From NCBI GenBank assembly GCA_014621425.1, contig JAANBB010000098.1, positions 1 through 64,000 on the forward strand: 64,000 bases of DNA. Reading direction: 5' to 3'. Shown here piece after piece: positions 37,329-48,742 of the stretch. The position numbers and the translations under genes were made by a program. Source of the stretch: Cylindrodendrum hubeiense. Its lineage: Eukaryota; Ascomycota; Sordariomycetes; Hypocreales; Nectriaceae. The notes under the pieces are model-generated. The model did no database searches. It was not told the DNA's origin and saw only the letters and a program-made list of their open reading frames with translations. Every line of letters starts with the position of its first letter. Position 1 is the first letter of the stretch.

Positions 37329-38127
37329 CCTGGTGGAAGGGAGGGTGTGTTCTCTCTGCCTACCTATGTTCCTTTTAAGATCCCCTTGGCTTGCTCATGT
37401 TCTGCGCCTTCTACACGTTAGTCTGCCACTGCATCTGGGGCGTGTGAAACACAGCACCGAGACACAGAATTGACGGACGGAGCATTACAACCGGATCGTC
37501 GACTCGCTCGCTCTGCTCTCCGCATCCTCTCTTGCCCTGCCTGTCATCTCTGCCCTTTCCTATCTCTTCCTGCCCTCGTGCCCGTGCTCCTCCTACTCGC
37601 GAACCAGGCCAGGCCAAGCCAAGCCGCGCCAGACCAGCCAGACCCCAACCAGAGCGGACCCTGTCACCAGCGATCGAGTCCGGCTGTCTCCTCTGTCGCT
37701 CCTCCCACTCGCTCTCCTGGGTCTTCTTTATCTTTTCCTTCTTCCTTCCCCTGCTCTGGCTCCATGACGGAAAAGTGACTGGTCTTGGCTTTCAATTGCG
37801 TCCTCGTGACGAGAGTTGGTTCGCATCGCAGCACGTCGCATCGCATCGCGATCTTCATCCACCACGCCAATATCGATACCGACGTCGACCCTCTCCTCCT
37901 CCTCCCCCCCCACACCCACTCACACTCTGACCTCCTCTCGCGGACTTCCTCTTCGCCTTCTCCTCCTCCCTCCCCGACCATCACCATCTCACTCCTCACA
38001 CGAGCTGGTTTGTCGCCTCCGCCGAGCCCCGGTTCTCTGAGACCAAGGCCCATTCCCGCATACTCTCCCCGTCTACCGACGCTTCCTCGTATTCTTCCAT
38101 TCCATCTCACATCTCCACATTGCCAAG

Positions 38128-39424
38128 ATGCCTCGACCAGGTCTCCCACTTACACCGGGCTCATCCTCCGACATCAAAGGCAAGGACGGCTCTCAACAGC
38201 TCGCCTCCTTTCAGCTCTCCTTTGAGCTGCCCCCGCCAGCAATCCATGATACCTCCCGGATATCGCCTTCAGGTTCTCGAATTTCGCCCACCGACCCCAA
38301 ACCTCACTCGCTTGCGACAGCCTCACATGTGTCGACGTTCCCCATGCAACCCGCCGAGACAGTCAAGGCCCGTCGACGGTCCTCTGCCGCTAAGGAGGCC
38401 AAGGACAACACTTTCGCCCTACCTCCTCCCCCGACCCGCTCCCGCAAGATCATCCAGATGAAGCCCCGAACACAGGATGGCAACGCAGATGGTGGAACCG
38501 GAAAAGATACGTTCAAGTCGGGCAGCAAGGCTTCTGCAGCGACGAAAGCAGCCGCCGCATCGGCGACGTCAAAGACAGCAGCCGCCGCCAAGACCGACGA
38601 CGCCGCTGGGGACAAGGGCAAGAAGAAGCAACCAAGCGCAACGAGTGCAGCAGGTCGAAAGATTGCGAGAAAGACAGCACACAGTCTAATCGAGAGGCGG
38701 CGGCGAAGCAAGATGAATGAGGAGTTTGCCGTGTTAAAGAACATGATCCCGGCGTGCACGGGAGAGATGCACAAACTGTCCATCTTACAGGTTGGTTGTC
38801 TCCTTGCAAAGCCGAATTATAAAAACCGTGACTGACATGACATCTTCTTAACAGGCATCAATCGAGTATGTGCGATATCTCGAGGACTGCGTGTCCACGT
38901 TGAAGGCCCAGCAAGAGGACGACATGACCCACACCGAGTCCGGCCGCCAGACCCCCACCGGCCGCGACCGCCTGCCGTCAATCCGCGAGTTCCACCCGAC
39001 CTTCCGGGGCGATCCCGCTGGTGACGGCGATATTGACATGGAAGACTCGGACGCTGGATCACCGACTATGCCCGCCAACGACCGACACGCACACCAGCCA
39101 TCTGTTTCGCCGGCGTTGTTAGCCCAGGACGCTGTTGCAGCACGCCACCGTCAGCACTCGTACTCGTCAGTGTCGACAGACGCCCGCCGCTACAGCTTCA
39201 GCGCCTCCGCTACTACTTCGCCAGCGTTCGGCCCTCAGGTGTTTGGCACTGGCCATTACGCCCGCAGCGACGCCTCAGCCCCAACGTCCACATTGACAAG
39301 TCCGGCCCTCGATCCGCAAAGCGAACTTGACCAAGAGGCCATGGCGGCTTTGTTGATGCTGAATAATGATCGCCGCGGATCAAAGGGGCGAGGCCTGTCA
39401 GTCCGGGATCTGCTCAGCACGTGA
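38128..39424 (+). CDS. bHLH transcription factor (class B, CACGTG type)
   Basis: Two exons: 38128-38790 and 38855-39424. A 64-nt intron (GTTGGT...AACAG, phase 0) splits the HLH domain between loop and helix 2. The product is 410 residues. The domain starts near residue 178: KIARKTAHSLIERRRRSKMN, followed by EEFAVLKNMIPACTGEMHKL and then SILQASIEYVRYLEDCV. His185, Glu189 and Arg193 occupy basic-region positions 5, 9 and 13, the combination that in characterised bHLH proteins specifies CACGTG. The N-terminal part is Pro/Ser-rich, then Ala/Lys-rich. The C-terminal half is Ser/Thr-rich and ends in a short conserved-looking motif, GLSVRDLLST. It resembles S. pombe Esc1-type regulators; the exact orthologue is uncertain. 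Such factors act in development or metabolism. The target genes are unknown. Confidence 0.9.
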
Positions 39425-40815
39425 GCCACCGAGCTGGGGGACTTGGCATCCGAACTTGGCGGAAGGGCAGACGGAGGTAGGCGCTCGGAGTTTGGTAGAC
39501 ATGCTACCTTGGGGATCTCCAAAACGGCCTTCTCTGACAGGCACGCGACTTGCTGGCAGAGAGGGGGTGCGTTATCGTCCGATTCGCAGAGGCGAAGTGG
39601 TTTGGGAGTGTTGCATCAATGCTCACCTAGCGTTGAGCGCAACCCGCCTACGACCATTCGGGGCTAGAGCGTAACGTCGCGAACCAAACGAATGGTACGA
39701 ATGGTACGTCCCTAGGCTGTCACCCTGACGAGCCTCAAGCCGCATGCATCTCTTATCAACTTTTTAGAAGAGGTGGTTGGCGGACAGCTATGACGGAGAC
39801 GGAATTGGGTTATTAGAATGAGAGCATTGTCCTCGGGTCGGCTGGTTTTCTTTACACGGCGTTTTGAAGATGTGGGGGCGTCTTTTGATTTGGTTCTGAA
39901 CACTTTTTTTTGCTTCATCGCCCGCACAACACGGAGCTCCTTTGGGCCCTTGCCACAGCATTTGCTCCTTCTATAGAGATGCGGGAACATGTCGAGACTG
40001 GGAGGATTTTGCCCAAGTTACACTTGATGTCTTGTGAGCCAAGCTGATAGCTGTGCAGTCAGGAGTCTTGTCATCAATGGTGCAAGAGGCTGCTCCATGA
40101 CTATCAAGATTAACGTGGCTACGTATGATACCGGGATAATATACCACCACCACCATTGAAGTTGCCACAGCGGAGCCGTCCCTGAGCTTATTGTCCACGC
40201 TTATTGTGATATCAAGCGAGAGTATATCCCCGCATGTCTTGGCTATGGCCATGCTTCCAAAGATTCCATCCCAAGACGGATGCCGTCCCATACCCCGGCC
40301 TTTCAAACACAGACCTGCAACACGGCGTCCCCTCCCTGCGCTCGCTGACAGGCCACGTCTCCGGCGCCGCCGTGCCCCGTAGCCCGCTCACAGCCCCCGC
40401 ATAACCACCCGGATCGCCGGAGGGGGAACTTGCAAACACGGAGAGCTGGGCGCTGTCTAGTTTCACACCTTATCCCTTTGGTGTACCGATGGCCACTCCG
40501 TTTCAGCCCGCTCGCCCCTCGTACGAGACCGTGAGGTTCTGGGACCATGCGAGCCGTTGACGGCATCTTGCGGCGTCCAAGATGCTCCTGTGCGTCTTGT
40601 TGCGAGTGAACCGTGCTCTAAAGCCGATGCGTATATAGATGTGCGTCGACGCCGGTGTTGAGACGAGAAGAAATATCCTCATCAGCTCAATCAGATACCC
40701 AACAGCCTCTTCCTCCTTCTTCTCTTCACTTCCCGCGGCCTGGTGCCCATTGTCTTGAATTTCCCCTTTAGCCTTCGTTCTTAATTCCTCGCCCCTCTCT
40801 CTGCCACCTGCGCAG
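39425..40815. other. Intergenic region with a TATA-like site
   Basis: No supportable gene. A TATA-like sequence (GTATATAGA) at about 40631 precedes a pyrimidine-rich stretch that ends in an acceptor-like CTGCGCAG at 40808-40815. This probably forms the promoter, leader or first intron of the downstream PPxY gene. Confidence 0.4.
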
Positions 40816-41579
40816 GCGTGGATAATCTACTCGTCGACTCGTTCTGTCTCTGCCTCCCCAGCTTTCCCGTCAGCCGGCCTAGGGAAAGCGAACCCACCCG
40901 CGAGCTCCCCCCTTACTCCGGTCCCGACCTCTCCCGACCCCAATCCGACGTCCTCGGAGTCTCCGCCGGCGCACCGCTCCCCCGTGTCCTCCCGCTCAAG
41001 CCCGAAGGCTACGCCGCCCACCCGCCGCCGTACTACCCCGGCCGCAGCACCAGCCTCGAAGTCAAGCCGCTCCGTCTCGTTCGTGCGTCCCGCAAGCGCA
41101 AGCCGTCCCGCAAAGCATCTCCGCCGCCGCCGAGTTACTACGAGACCTGCTCGCATACTCTGTTCCAGTCCGTCACGACGCTCAGCATCGAACCCGCCGG
41201 TCCCCCGCCCACATACCTCGAAACCATGTCTTCTCAACCCATGATTCCCAAGGTCGGTCCCTCAGTTGCGCCCTCGGGCCCCGGGCCCCGGCCCAACGGC
41301 CCCGGTGGCAGTCCCCCCCGCGCGGAAAANGTCCTGGCTGACCTCCGTCGGCAGCTCGACGACTCGGCCTCCGATATGGGCTCCAGTGTTGACTCGCGAG
41401 GCCGCCGCCGCCGCCGCAACAACAAGCAGCTCGCCACTGCCGGCGGCATCAAGACCGGTCCCGTCCTGCCGCGCCTGGCCGAGACGAAGCCCGTCCGCCT
41501 GCAGCTGGGGTTGAACCTGGATGTTGAGCTGGAGCTGAAGGCTCGCCTCCAGGGAGATGTGTCACTCACTCTGCTGTAA
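40816..41579 (+). CDS. Proline-rich PPxY protein, start unresolved
   Basis: The reading frame is open from 40784 to the stop at 41577-41579, and its codons end in C or G almost throughout, as in genuine genes here. No in-frame ATG occurs before 41226, so either translation starts at 41226 (117 residues) or an unseen upstream exon joins near 40816 or 40862. The upstream part has three PPxY motifs (PPPYYP, PPPSYYE, PPPTYLE), the ligand type bound by WW domains such as those of Rsp5/Nedd4 ubiquitin ligases. The downstream part has a coiled, acidic-to-basic stretch (VLADLRRQLDDSASD, then RGRRRRRNNK) and ends PVRLQLGLNLDVELELKARL followed by QGDVSLTLL. An undetermined base at 41330 leaves one residue as Lys or Asn. 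No named domain. The stop codon overlaps a consensus 5' splice site. Function unknown. Confidence 0.6.
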
Positions 41580-42328
41580 GTCTCTGCTCGACAAGATAAG
41601 TAACACCACAGGGAGAACGATACTGATGAACACGCTAGGCAATAGAGTTGAGAAGAAGATGGCCGCTCGCAAATCCACGGAGCTGAAGCCCAACTGGTCA
41701 GGAGAGGTATCCGCCGAGGAGCTCTTCTTCATGCGCCTGGGCACGATACGTCTCCGCCAGCACTGGCTGCAACGGGAGGTGAGCGCGTCGCTTACTGCGT
41801 CTTTCATGCTGGTCATTGGCGCGGCTGGATTCCTCCTTGGGTTCGTATCAAGCAGGCTGATCGACTCATGGGGGTATTCGGGCCTGGTGGTTATTCGCGG
41901 CTGACTCCCCTTTGTGGATTTGTGGATGGTTTACTGTATTTCTTTTGTTTCGATAAGTTATGACCAGAACATAATAGGCGGGCGGGCGAATGCCCTCCGT
42001 CGCTCAGAGAGCTGAAATTGATACTGCTTTCTAAACCGTTTTGTGCCTGTTTTCCAAAATACTTGATTGAGATGAGGTGACGTAGGAAACATCCTGTCAC
42101 TATTGAACTGGTCGGATTCGATATTCACAGTAATTACTGGGGTTAGCGATTTTCAGTTGAGGCTGCCCCTGAGTCACTGTTGGATGGTCGTCCGATATAA
42201 TTGGGTAATTAGCCGAACCGTTTCGTCAGGTCGTATTAATATGATGGTTACTATATATCCTTCGAGATCTCCACCATCAGGGGATTTCATTTTAAAATTG
42301 TTTTGAATTGTGGCCTTTTGCTATGGCT
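41580..42328. other. Intergenic region, convergent gene ends
   Basis: Contains the 3' part of the PPxY transcript and the 3' end of the PER1 gene. An open frame at 41557-41904 on the plus strand overlaps the end of the PPxY gene and has weak coding character, so I do not call it. Confidence 0.4.
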
Positions 42329-43507
42329 CTATGATTTTAGCCTTTGACTCCCGGCAATAACGTCCAGTGAGTCCTTGACCAAAAAGCTGTGTCGTGTTAG
42401 TATAATTCTTAAGAGTTTCGAATGCCAGACTCACTTGTACCACACAATGGCGGGCCCAATAGTCAGGAGATGCCACAGGCTGTGGGCATCTATGCATCCG
42501 AACCACGGGGGAAAATCAAGCAACTCCATGCTCATGGCGAAGCAGATCCAAGCGACCGCGTAGCCGGGCCAAGCCGCCCACGCACGCCTCGACTTCTTGT
42601 ACCTATCGTAACTGAACCACGTCGTGAGAAGGTGCTGAATAATTCCCACCACAACATTGGCAGCCATGTTATAGGTATAGTTCCATCTGATAAACTTGAG
42701 GTATGAAACATGGCCTAGGTACAGAAAGACGCATAGGGTAGTCCAGGCGCGCAGGACAGACCGTCGGCGTGGGGTGTGTCTGTCCAGGCGGAAGACTCGG
42801 ATGGGAATGTAGTATAAGCCGTAGAGCACGTTGGCACCGGCCGCAAAGTAATCGAGCTCCTCGGTGAAGCGAAAGTCGCGAGTATGGAAGATAGAGCTGA
42901 AGACCCACGTCGCCATGCTAATGTAGCCGAACAAGAGGTAGAAGGGGCGCAAGGAATATGACGCAGGGATATTGGCGCGGATCTTCTTTGTGCCCTCCCA
43001 ATGCGCCCAGAGGTTACCCAGCGAGAAGAAGACGCTGAAGGGCTCCTGCATGCCCATGAACCGGTAGAAGGGCCATTTCCCGTAGAATTGTACAACATCG
43101 GCGCCCGCCTCGATGCGCTCACCGGTGACGATGTGTTGGCAGGCGTAGTCGCATTCGCTGGTGCAGTCCCAGAGGAGGAGGCGGTGGTATAATGCTGCAC
43201 AGAAGTATGTCAGATGGAGAAGCAATGGGTGGATTGGAGAGGAATCGTAACGTACGGATCGGGGTGTGATCCCGTCCAGGAGCACAGTTTTCAGTTTCGC
43301 AGATCTTTGACGGGAGATTGTTAGCTCTTCACGCCCATGCCAAGCCACGAGGGATTACGAGAGATTCTACTGCTTTCTTACATTGAGACAGTTGCGGAAC
43401 TCGGGAAGCCGGTCGCCCGCGGAGCCATGCGCCGTAGCGGCGAGGGCAAGGACGAGGACGGTCAGGGAGAGAACCCGAGTCCATGGCCGCCCCCTTTGAG
43501 ATGCCAT
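42329..43507 (-). CDS. PER1: Per1-type GPI-lipid remodelling protein
   Basis: Four exons: 43382-43507, 43256-43304, 42435-43194 and 42329-42386, with introns of 77, 61 and 48 nt and canonical ends. The second exon is only 49 nt. The product is 330 residues. A signal peptide is evident (VLSLTVLVLALAATAHGSAG, residues 13-32), then a luminal Cys-rich segment (FRNCLNICETENCAPG, CTSECDYACQHIVTG) and about seven hydrophobic helices. Family hallmarks are VQFYGKWPFYRFMGMQEP, followed by SVFFSLGNLWAHW, SSIFHTRDFRFTEELDYFAA and the C-terminal WHLLT. In yeast, Per1 removes the sn-2 acyl chain of GPI anchors in the ER (the PGAP3 step), which allows remodelling and raft association. Per1 belongs to the CREST hydrolase superfamily; the His and Asp residues in the HTRDF and ELDYF segments and in IDAHSLWH are the likely catalytic set. 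Confidence 0.95.
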
Positions 43508-44618
43508 GGTGCAAGCATCTACCTCGGTCTGGGAGAATCGCGAGGGCGAAGGGTGAAAAGGGACGCGACGTCGGAAGTCGGAAGTGAGGACGAGATGGTA
43601 GGAAACAAGTTTGGATTCCACGGCTCCCGGTTGGAGATGTGGCCGCAGCCAGTGGAAAGCTGCACGGCGCGGGACGCAGTCCTGGGGCCCTGATTGGCCG
43701 GGCCGCCGCCATCGGGAACAGCTTCAGTGGGTTAGTTCCAGGGGCCTCGGCGCCGGAAGACCACCGAAGCCTCCCAAGGCTGGCGGGAGTTTTGTGGGGA
43801 AGAGCCCGTCTCAGCAGCCTAGCAGCCTAGACGAGAGGCTGGAAGGTCGGTGTGTGTAAGTGCCGGCATTGTGTGTATTAGGTGGCTATTAAGCTCAATG
43901 CAGTGGTCGCCAGCACGACACGAAGCCGTCGTGGGGCCGGTGGCTTGTTGGGATACCTGCAATCCTCCTCTATGCAGACGCAGATGATATTTCGTACATC
44001 GCGGAGAGGCAATACGGATATATGCTGTCGGGTTCCACGCCGACGCCGCTGCCGCCGCCGCCATCGTTATCCGGTGGCTGCGTGCCCAAGCAAATCTGCC
44101 TGCGCCTGACTGCTGTCCCATTGGCATTTTTAAGCGCCAGCGCACACGCTGAGAGTCCCACGAGGAATACTTTTTGTTTCGCCGTGCAGAGGGATAGTGT
44201 AAGCACTCTTTTCCAATATTCATATTTCTCTCAAAATTCCGAGACCGCCTCCCGCGTCTCGGCAAATTATCTGTTTCCCGTCTCCGGGGTGGGTGACACT
44301 CCTGACGTCCTTGGCGGATTTCTCGGCCCGCACTGAGGAGTCGTGTTACCCGTGTCCCGTTGCTCTGGGCAACCGCCTGACCCCTGATTGGCCACGCCTC
44401 AAGCATCCAAAATACAGCTCTGTTCGTCCAGCCATCTTCCTTGACGATGCACCCCGACGCGCCGCATGAACTAAACTTTTGGTAATTTTGCTCCGGTTCA
44501 GACCATGGGACCGACCGACACGTAGTGCATCTTTTACTCTTTGCCGAATTACCGCCAATTCCCCCTCAACTCGATTGCTCTCTCGCTCCAACGCGCCGAC
44601 TGTGCAAACAACAACAAC
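43508..44618. other. Divergent intergenic region between the PER1 and MPS1 genes
   Basis: 1.1 kb between two start codons on opposite strands. I see no gene. It should hold both promoters. Confidence 0.4.
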
Positions 44619-47362
44619 ATGGCGACTGCTTCGCCAACCCCCATGGGAAACGGCCTCGTCCGGAGGACCTCCCAACGACAGGCTCTTCGACGACTTCCCT
44701 CGAGATCAGCAATGAACCACAACGACAGCTCCCAAAGCCATGCTGGAGCTGCACCCAACGGCTACCACCAACAACAAGAGCGACAATTCCACGACGACAG
44801 CTCCGAGGATGAAATCCCGGTGCCTATGAAGCTCAGCGCCCTGACCAAGGCGCTCCTTAATGGCGGTGCCCCTGAGCAAGCCCAGCGCCCGCCCTCGCCC
44901 CCTCGAACCCGACGACGCACCAGCGCATTGAACGCGTCAACTTCTTCAGCATCAGAAAGCCGAAGACATCGCAGATCCGGGAGCGTGCAAGTCCAGGATG
45001 CGAAGACTTCAGGAACAACCAGCCCTGCCGCGAGCCGCGAGCCCAGCCCTGTTAGGAGGAGGGTGGTCCGACTCAGCAACACACCCCAAAGCCTGAACCA
45101 GATGAAGCCCGTCAAGCGGCGATCAACCTCAATGTCTCGGTCTACTCAACGACCACCACCTCAGAGCCGTCCTGGCAGCCGGGACAAGTCCTCAGACGAG
45201 AGGCAAGAATCACAAACCGACGTCAACACCCCTTCCCAGGGTGGACGCGTTGTCCGAATTGCTGCTGGGTCCTCCGGCAACCGAAGCCGCATGGGTTCTA
45301 CTGGCCCGTCATCGGGGCAGTCCAATGTGTCCAACATGGAGCGATCTATGATTGACAAGTCCAGCGTTGAGCTGGAGAGTGACCAGCCCGAAGAGCCTGT
45401 AGAGCCTTCAACTGTTGCCCGCAACCCTCCACCTTTCAGCCATGGCAGCGTTTCACGATACCCATCAACAGGCAACCGTACTAGACCAGAGGACAATGCC
45501 AATCTCCAGAGCTCAATGCGACCTAAGCGAGTTGGAAAGGTGGCAGGAAGCTTCCTTAGTGGACCCGCTCGACGAGGTCGACGGAGACAAAGCGAAGAGG
45601 AGGGTGACGAAAACGCCGATGGCGATCTCATGGCGTCGAGCCAGGAGCCTGAAAGCCAACCTGGTGATGATCCCTCCGCCTACTACGGTGACGGAATTCG
45701 GAACTTCAACTCGGGAAGCCCGGTCAGTGGAAACGCCGCTGTCAGAGCTGTTCACCGAAGACACGCTTCAAATCTCAATTTGCGTATGGGGTCGGCGAGG
45801 CCGTCTCCGCGTGAGAATTCTCCTCGTGAGCAATCTTCCCGAGAGGCGACCCCGGAGATCGTATCTGTACCGGAGCCAACACCCGCACCCGTACCAGAGT
45901 CGATGCCAGAACTAGAGCGTGAGCAGAAGGAACCTGAAGAAATTCACTACAGGCTTCCCACCTCCCGTCCCGAGATGCCATCTCGCCGCGACCAGGAGAA
46001 CGAGGCCCCAGCTAGTTACAGGCGGACCAAGGCTTCGGTTGATCAAATCCTCGAAAAGTTGCCCATGCGCCCAATGAGTGCAGAGCTTGGTGTTGCGAGG
46101 ACGGTCTCGCCAGAGAGGAAACCTCTCGCCTCCATGGCTCGAAACACGCCCCGTCGACAGGCTCCTCCTCCACCACCAAAAATGTCTGTCTTGGAGGCAG
46201 CGACAGCAACTGCCGGCGCCGCCGCCACCGGCCACGCCAAACAGAGACGAAATATTTTGAGGGTAAACGGCAATGCTTACACCCGACTGGATTGCATTGG
46301 CCGAGGTGGTAGCGGAAAGGTTTACCGAGTGACTGCGGAGAATGGCACAATGTTTGCACTCAAGCGGGTTTCGTTGGAGAACGTGGACCAGTCCACTCTC
46401 CGGGGATTCCAAGGAGAAATCGACCTCTTGGAGAAACTCAACAAGGTCGAGCGTGTCATCAGACTACACGACCATGAGTTGAACTCAGAGAAGAAGGTGC
46501 TTACTTTGGTGAGTTCCTCCCGTTCCCATTTTTATGACTACCTGCTAACTATGAACAGCTTATGGAGATTGGTGAGCTGGATATGAATAAACTGTTGGCT
46601 ACACGACACAACTCAGAAAACTCAAAGTTCGACCCGGTCTTTGTGCGATATTATTGGAAGGAGATGCTCGAGTGTTTGCAATCGGTCCACGAATATGACA
46701 TTGTCCACTCCGACTTGAAGCCGGCCAACTTCGTCTTGGTCAAGGGTCAGCTGAAGCTCATCGACTTTGGCATTGCCAACGCCATCCAGACCGATGAGAC
46801 TGTTAATGTTCACCGAGAAGCTCAGATCGGCACGCCCAATTTCATGTCACCCGAGTCGTTGATGGACTCCAACAACCCTCGAGGCGGACGGTTGCCTGGG
46901 CACCAGAAGCTTATGAAGCTCGGCAAGCCAAGCGATGTCTGGTCTCTCGGCTGTATCCTTTACCAGATGGTATACGGCATACCTCCATTTGGCCACATTT
47001 CCAACCAGATGACCAAATGCCAGGCCATCATCAACTGGAACTATGATATTGAGTTCCCCTCCCGTGGCATGGGTGGTTCGTCTGTTCCGCCCTCGCTTAT
47101 CCGCACGTTGAGGCGATGCCTCAACCGCGACACGCACATGCGTCCCACGTGTGAGGAGTTGCTTCACGAGACCGACCCCTTCCTTTATCCCGCGGAGCTC
47201 ACCGATAAGGCCCTCCCAATGGACGAGGAACTGCTTGGCAGGATCATCCAGAGCGTCGTCACAAGATGTCGCGAACGGATGCCCACCGAGGCGGAGAGCG
47301 CGAGCGTCTGGCCGCAGGCCTACTGGTCCAGCGTTAAGAAAGCCATGGCCAATAGGAATTGA
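44619..47362 (+). CDS. MPS1: Mps1/TTK-type spindle-checkpoint protein kinase
   Basis: Two exons: 44619-46508 and 46559-47362, with a 50-nt intron (GTGAGT...AACAG, phase 0) inside the kinase domain. The product is 897 residues. The first ATG of the coding frame is at 44619. About 550 N-terminal residues are Ser/Pro/Arg-rich and likely disordered. The kinase domain follows: glycine loop GRGGSGKVYRV (~560), ATP-binding Lys in FALKRVSL, catalytic HSDLKPANF with Asp682, DFGIAN with Asp699, and an activation segment ending GTPNFMSPESL, which resembles the Mps1 family. Further hallmarks are SDVWSLGCILYQMVYG and NRDTHMRPTCEELL. Mps1 kinases control spindle pole duplication and phosphorylate kinetochore Spc105/Knl1 MELT repeats to start the checkpoint. 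Basic, Pro-directed Ser/Thr sites in the N-terminus suggest regulation by phosphorylation. Orthology rests on the catalytic domain. Confidence 0.93.
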
Positions 47363-47831
47363 GGCGATGGAACGATCTAGCATGAAACGGGCAAAGTTTG
47401 TCTTGGGATGAAAAAGAAATGATGATTGTGTTTGTTTGAAATTCATTGGGAAGGAGGCATTTATAGCTTGGTGTTGGGGGAGCATTGTTCTTTGTCTTTC
47501 TTTGCGACTAAGGATTACCCCATTGTTTTTTATATTCAGAACCTGGGACTTACTCAGGCTTGTAATTGGATCAGACCTCGATAGAGATGGAGTCTAGGCT
47601 ATGACATCGCGTTGTAGCGAGTGTTTGAATCAAACATCTTTTGAGCGACTGAAAGCATTATTCAGCGTCTTCAGTTATCGGGACCATTGGCTTGCAAAAA
47701 GTGCTTTATTATTGTACAGCCAGCTGCAAGCTGGTAGGTGGTACAGCGTCTAGTTTGACTGTTTTGTACACGTCCATCAACATCCTCTTCTTGGATCTCC
47801 CCATCGGATCATGTTTTTCGTCCGTCCACCT
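47363..47831. other. Intergenic region, convergent gene ends
   Basis: The MPS1 and bL21m 3' ends face each other. AT-rich, no gene seen. Confidence 0.4.
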
Positions 47832-48461
47832 TTACTCGGACGATACATCAATTTCCTCTGCGTTGTTGATGTTCAGCTCCGAAATCCTCATGATGGTATA
47901 TCGGTGCTTGCTCTTCGCCTGCCTTGATCGTCGTTGCCTCCGCTTCTTCTTGATCTTGATACGAAGAGGCTCCGACTCCGTACCCAGGATAGTGGCTCGG
48001 CACTCAAACACACGCTCGTCGATGTGGGGCGCACCCTTCATGGTGTAGTCTCGGCTGCCCAGGACGCTCGCACGGTTCAATCGCAGGACATCGCCGGGCT
48101 GCACACCGGGGAGGCGGAACGGCAGGCGGATCTGGTCGCCCTCACGCACGAGGTAGGGGAAACCGTGGATGTGGACGGTGATGTAGTGGCCCGGCTGCGC
48201 GGCGAGGAACGGCAGCAGGTTCTTGACGGAGTCGGAGATGGGCTGCGGCGGCGGGACGGGGTGGCTCTTCTTGAAGGCAAGAGGCCGGGGCAGGTGGTCC
48301 GACGGATTGGCGCCATTGTTAACGTGACGCTCCGGGATGGGCTCGACGATGGGGGTGGTGGTGTTGAATGCGCGGGCGCGAATTGGCAGCAGGAAGCTCG
48401 GGGGGAGGCGCGCAATGGGAGCTCGAAGCTCCAGCACGGAGCGAAGAAGTGCCCTGCTCAT
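47832..48461 (-). CDS. MRPL49: Mitochondrial large-subunit ribosomal protein bL21m
   Basis: Single exon, 209 residues. It is the mitochondrial homologue of bacterial L21 in the 54S subunit (yeast Mrpl49). The first ~35 residues are basic and hydrophobic without acid except one Glu ([20 protein letters not shown]), as in a mitochondrial presequence. The L21 core runs from [20 protein letters not shown] through [19 protein letters not shown] to [20 protein letters not shown]. It ends with the basic [19 protein letters not shown], where L21 contacts rRNA, plus a short acidic extension. The start lies 281 bp from the NSA2 start on the other strand, so the two probably share a promoter. That would couple a mitochondrial and a cytosolic ribosome gene. 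Confidence 0.93.
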   Translation of the reverse strand: MSRALLRSVLELRAPIARLPPSFLLPIRARAFNTTTPIVEPIPERHVNNGANPSDHLPRPLAFKKSHPVPPPQPISDSVKNLLPFLAAQPGHYITVHIHGFPYLVREGDQIRLPFRLPGVQPGDVLRLNRASVLGSRDYTMKGAPHIDERVFECRATILGTESEPLRIKIKKKRRQRRSRQAKSKHRYTIMRISELNINNAEEIDVSSE

Positions 48462-48742
48462 TTTGGACCGCAGTGCCGTTCGGGCGTGGGCACTATTTGC
48501 TGGTCGGGAAAGGTATGGCAGCTGCCGTGAGGTCCATGTCGTGTGTCGAAAAAGTTCAAGAGTCTGGATGCATTGGCCGGATAAGCGTAGCGCCGGGCTC
48601 CGACGGAATCCTGGCCGACCGCCTACCTACCGCCTGCGCCGCCTCCCGATAAACCGCCACTTTTTTTTTGTCGGCAGGGAATTTTCAGTATCACATCCCC
48701 GCCAGTACAGTCCAAGTCCCTTACCCGGGCAATTCAGCAATC
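48462..48742. promoter_or_regulatory. Shared divergent promoter of MRPL49 and NSA2
   Basis: 281 bp between start codons on opposite strands. A T-rich run (TTTTTTTTT at about 48661-48669) lies 75 nt upstream of the NSA2 ATG. The short spacing implies common regulation, which is an inference. Confidence 0.55.

Larger units (their letters stand above)
34763..38127. other. 3.4-kb region upstream of the bHLH gene
   Basis: No supportable gene. The first kilobase includes the RPC1 3' end. From about 36700 the plus strand becomes pyrimidine-rich, with a (TC)11 tract at 37307-37328, a CCTCCTCC tract near 37885-37910 and several GTGCG/GCATCG microrepeats. This is typical of a long 5' leader or promoter of a highly regulated fungal gene. 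Two identical CACGTG-containing 14-mers lie at 35937-35950 and 36111-36124. Confidence 0.5.

Noticed and set aside
41557..41904. Plus-strand open frame of 115 codons with one hydrophobic stretch
   Set aside because: It overlaps the end of the PPxY gene in another frame, has weak codon bias and sits in the expected 3' untranslated region.
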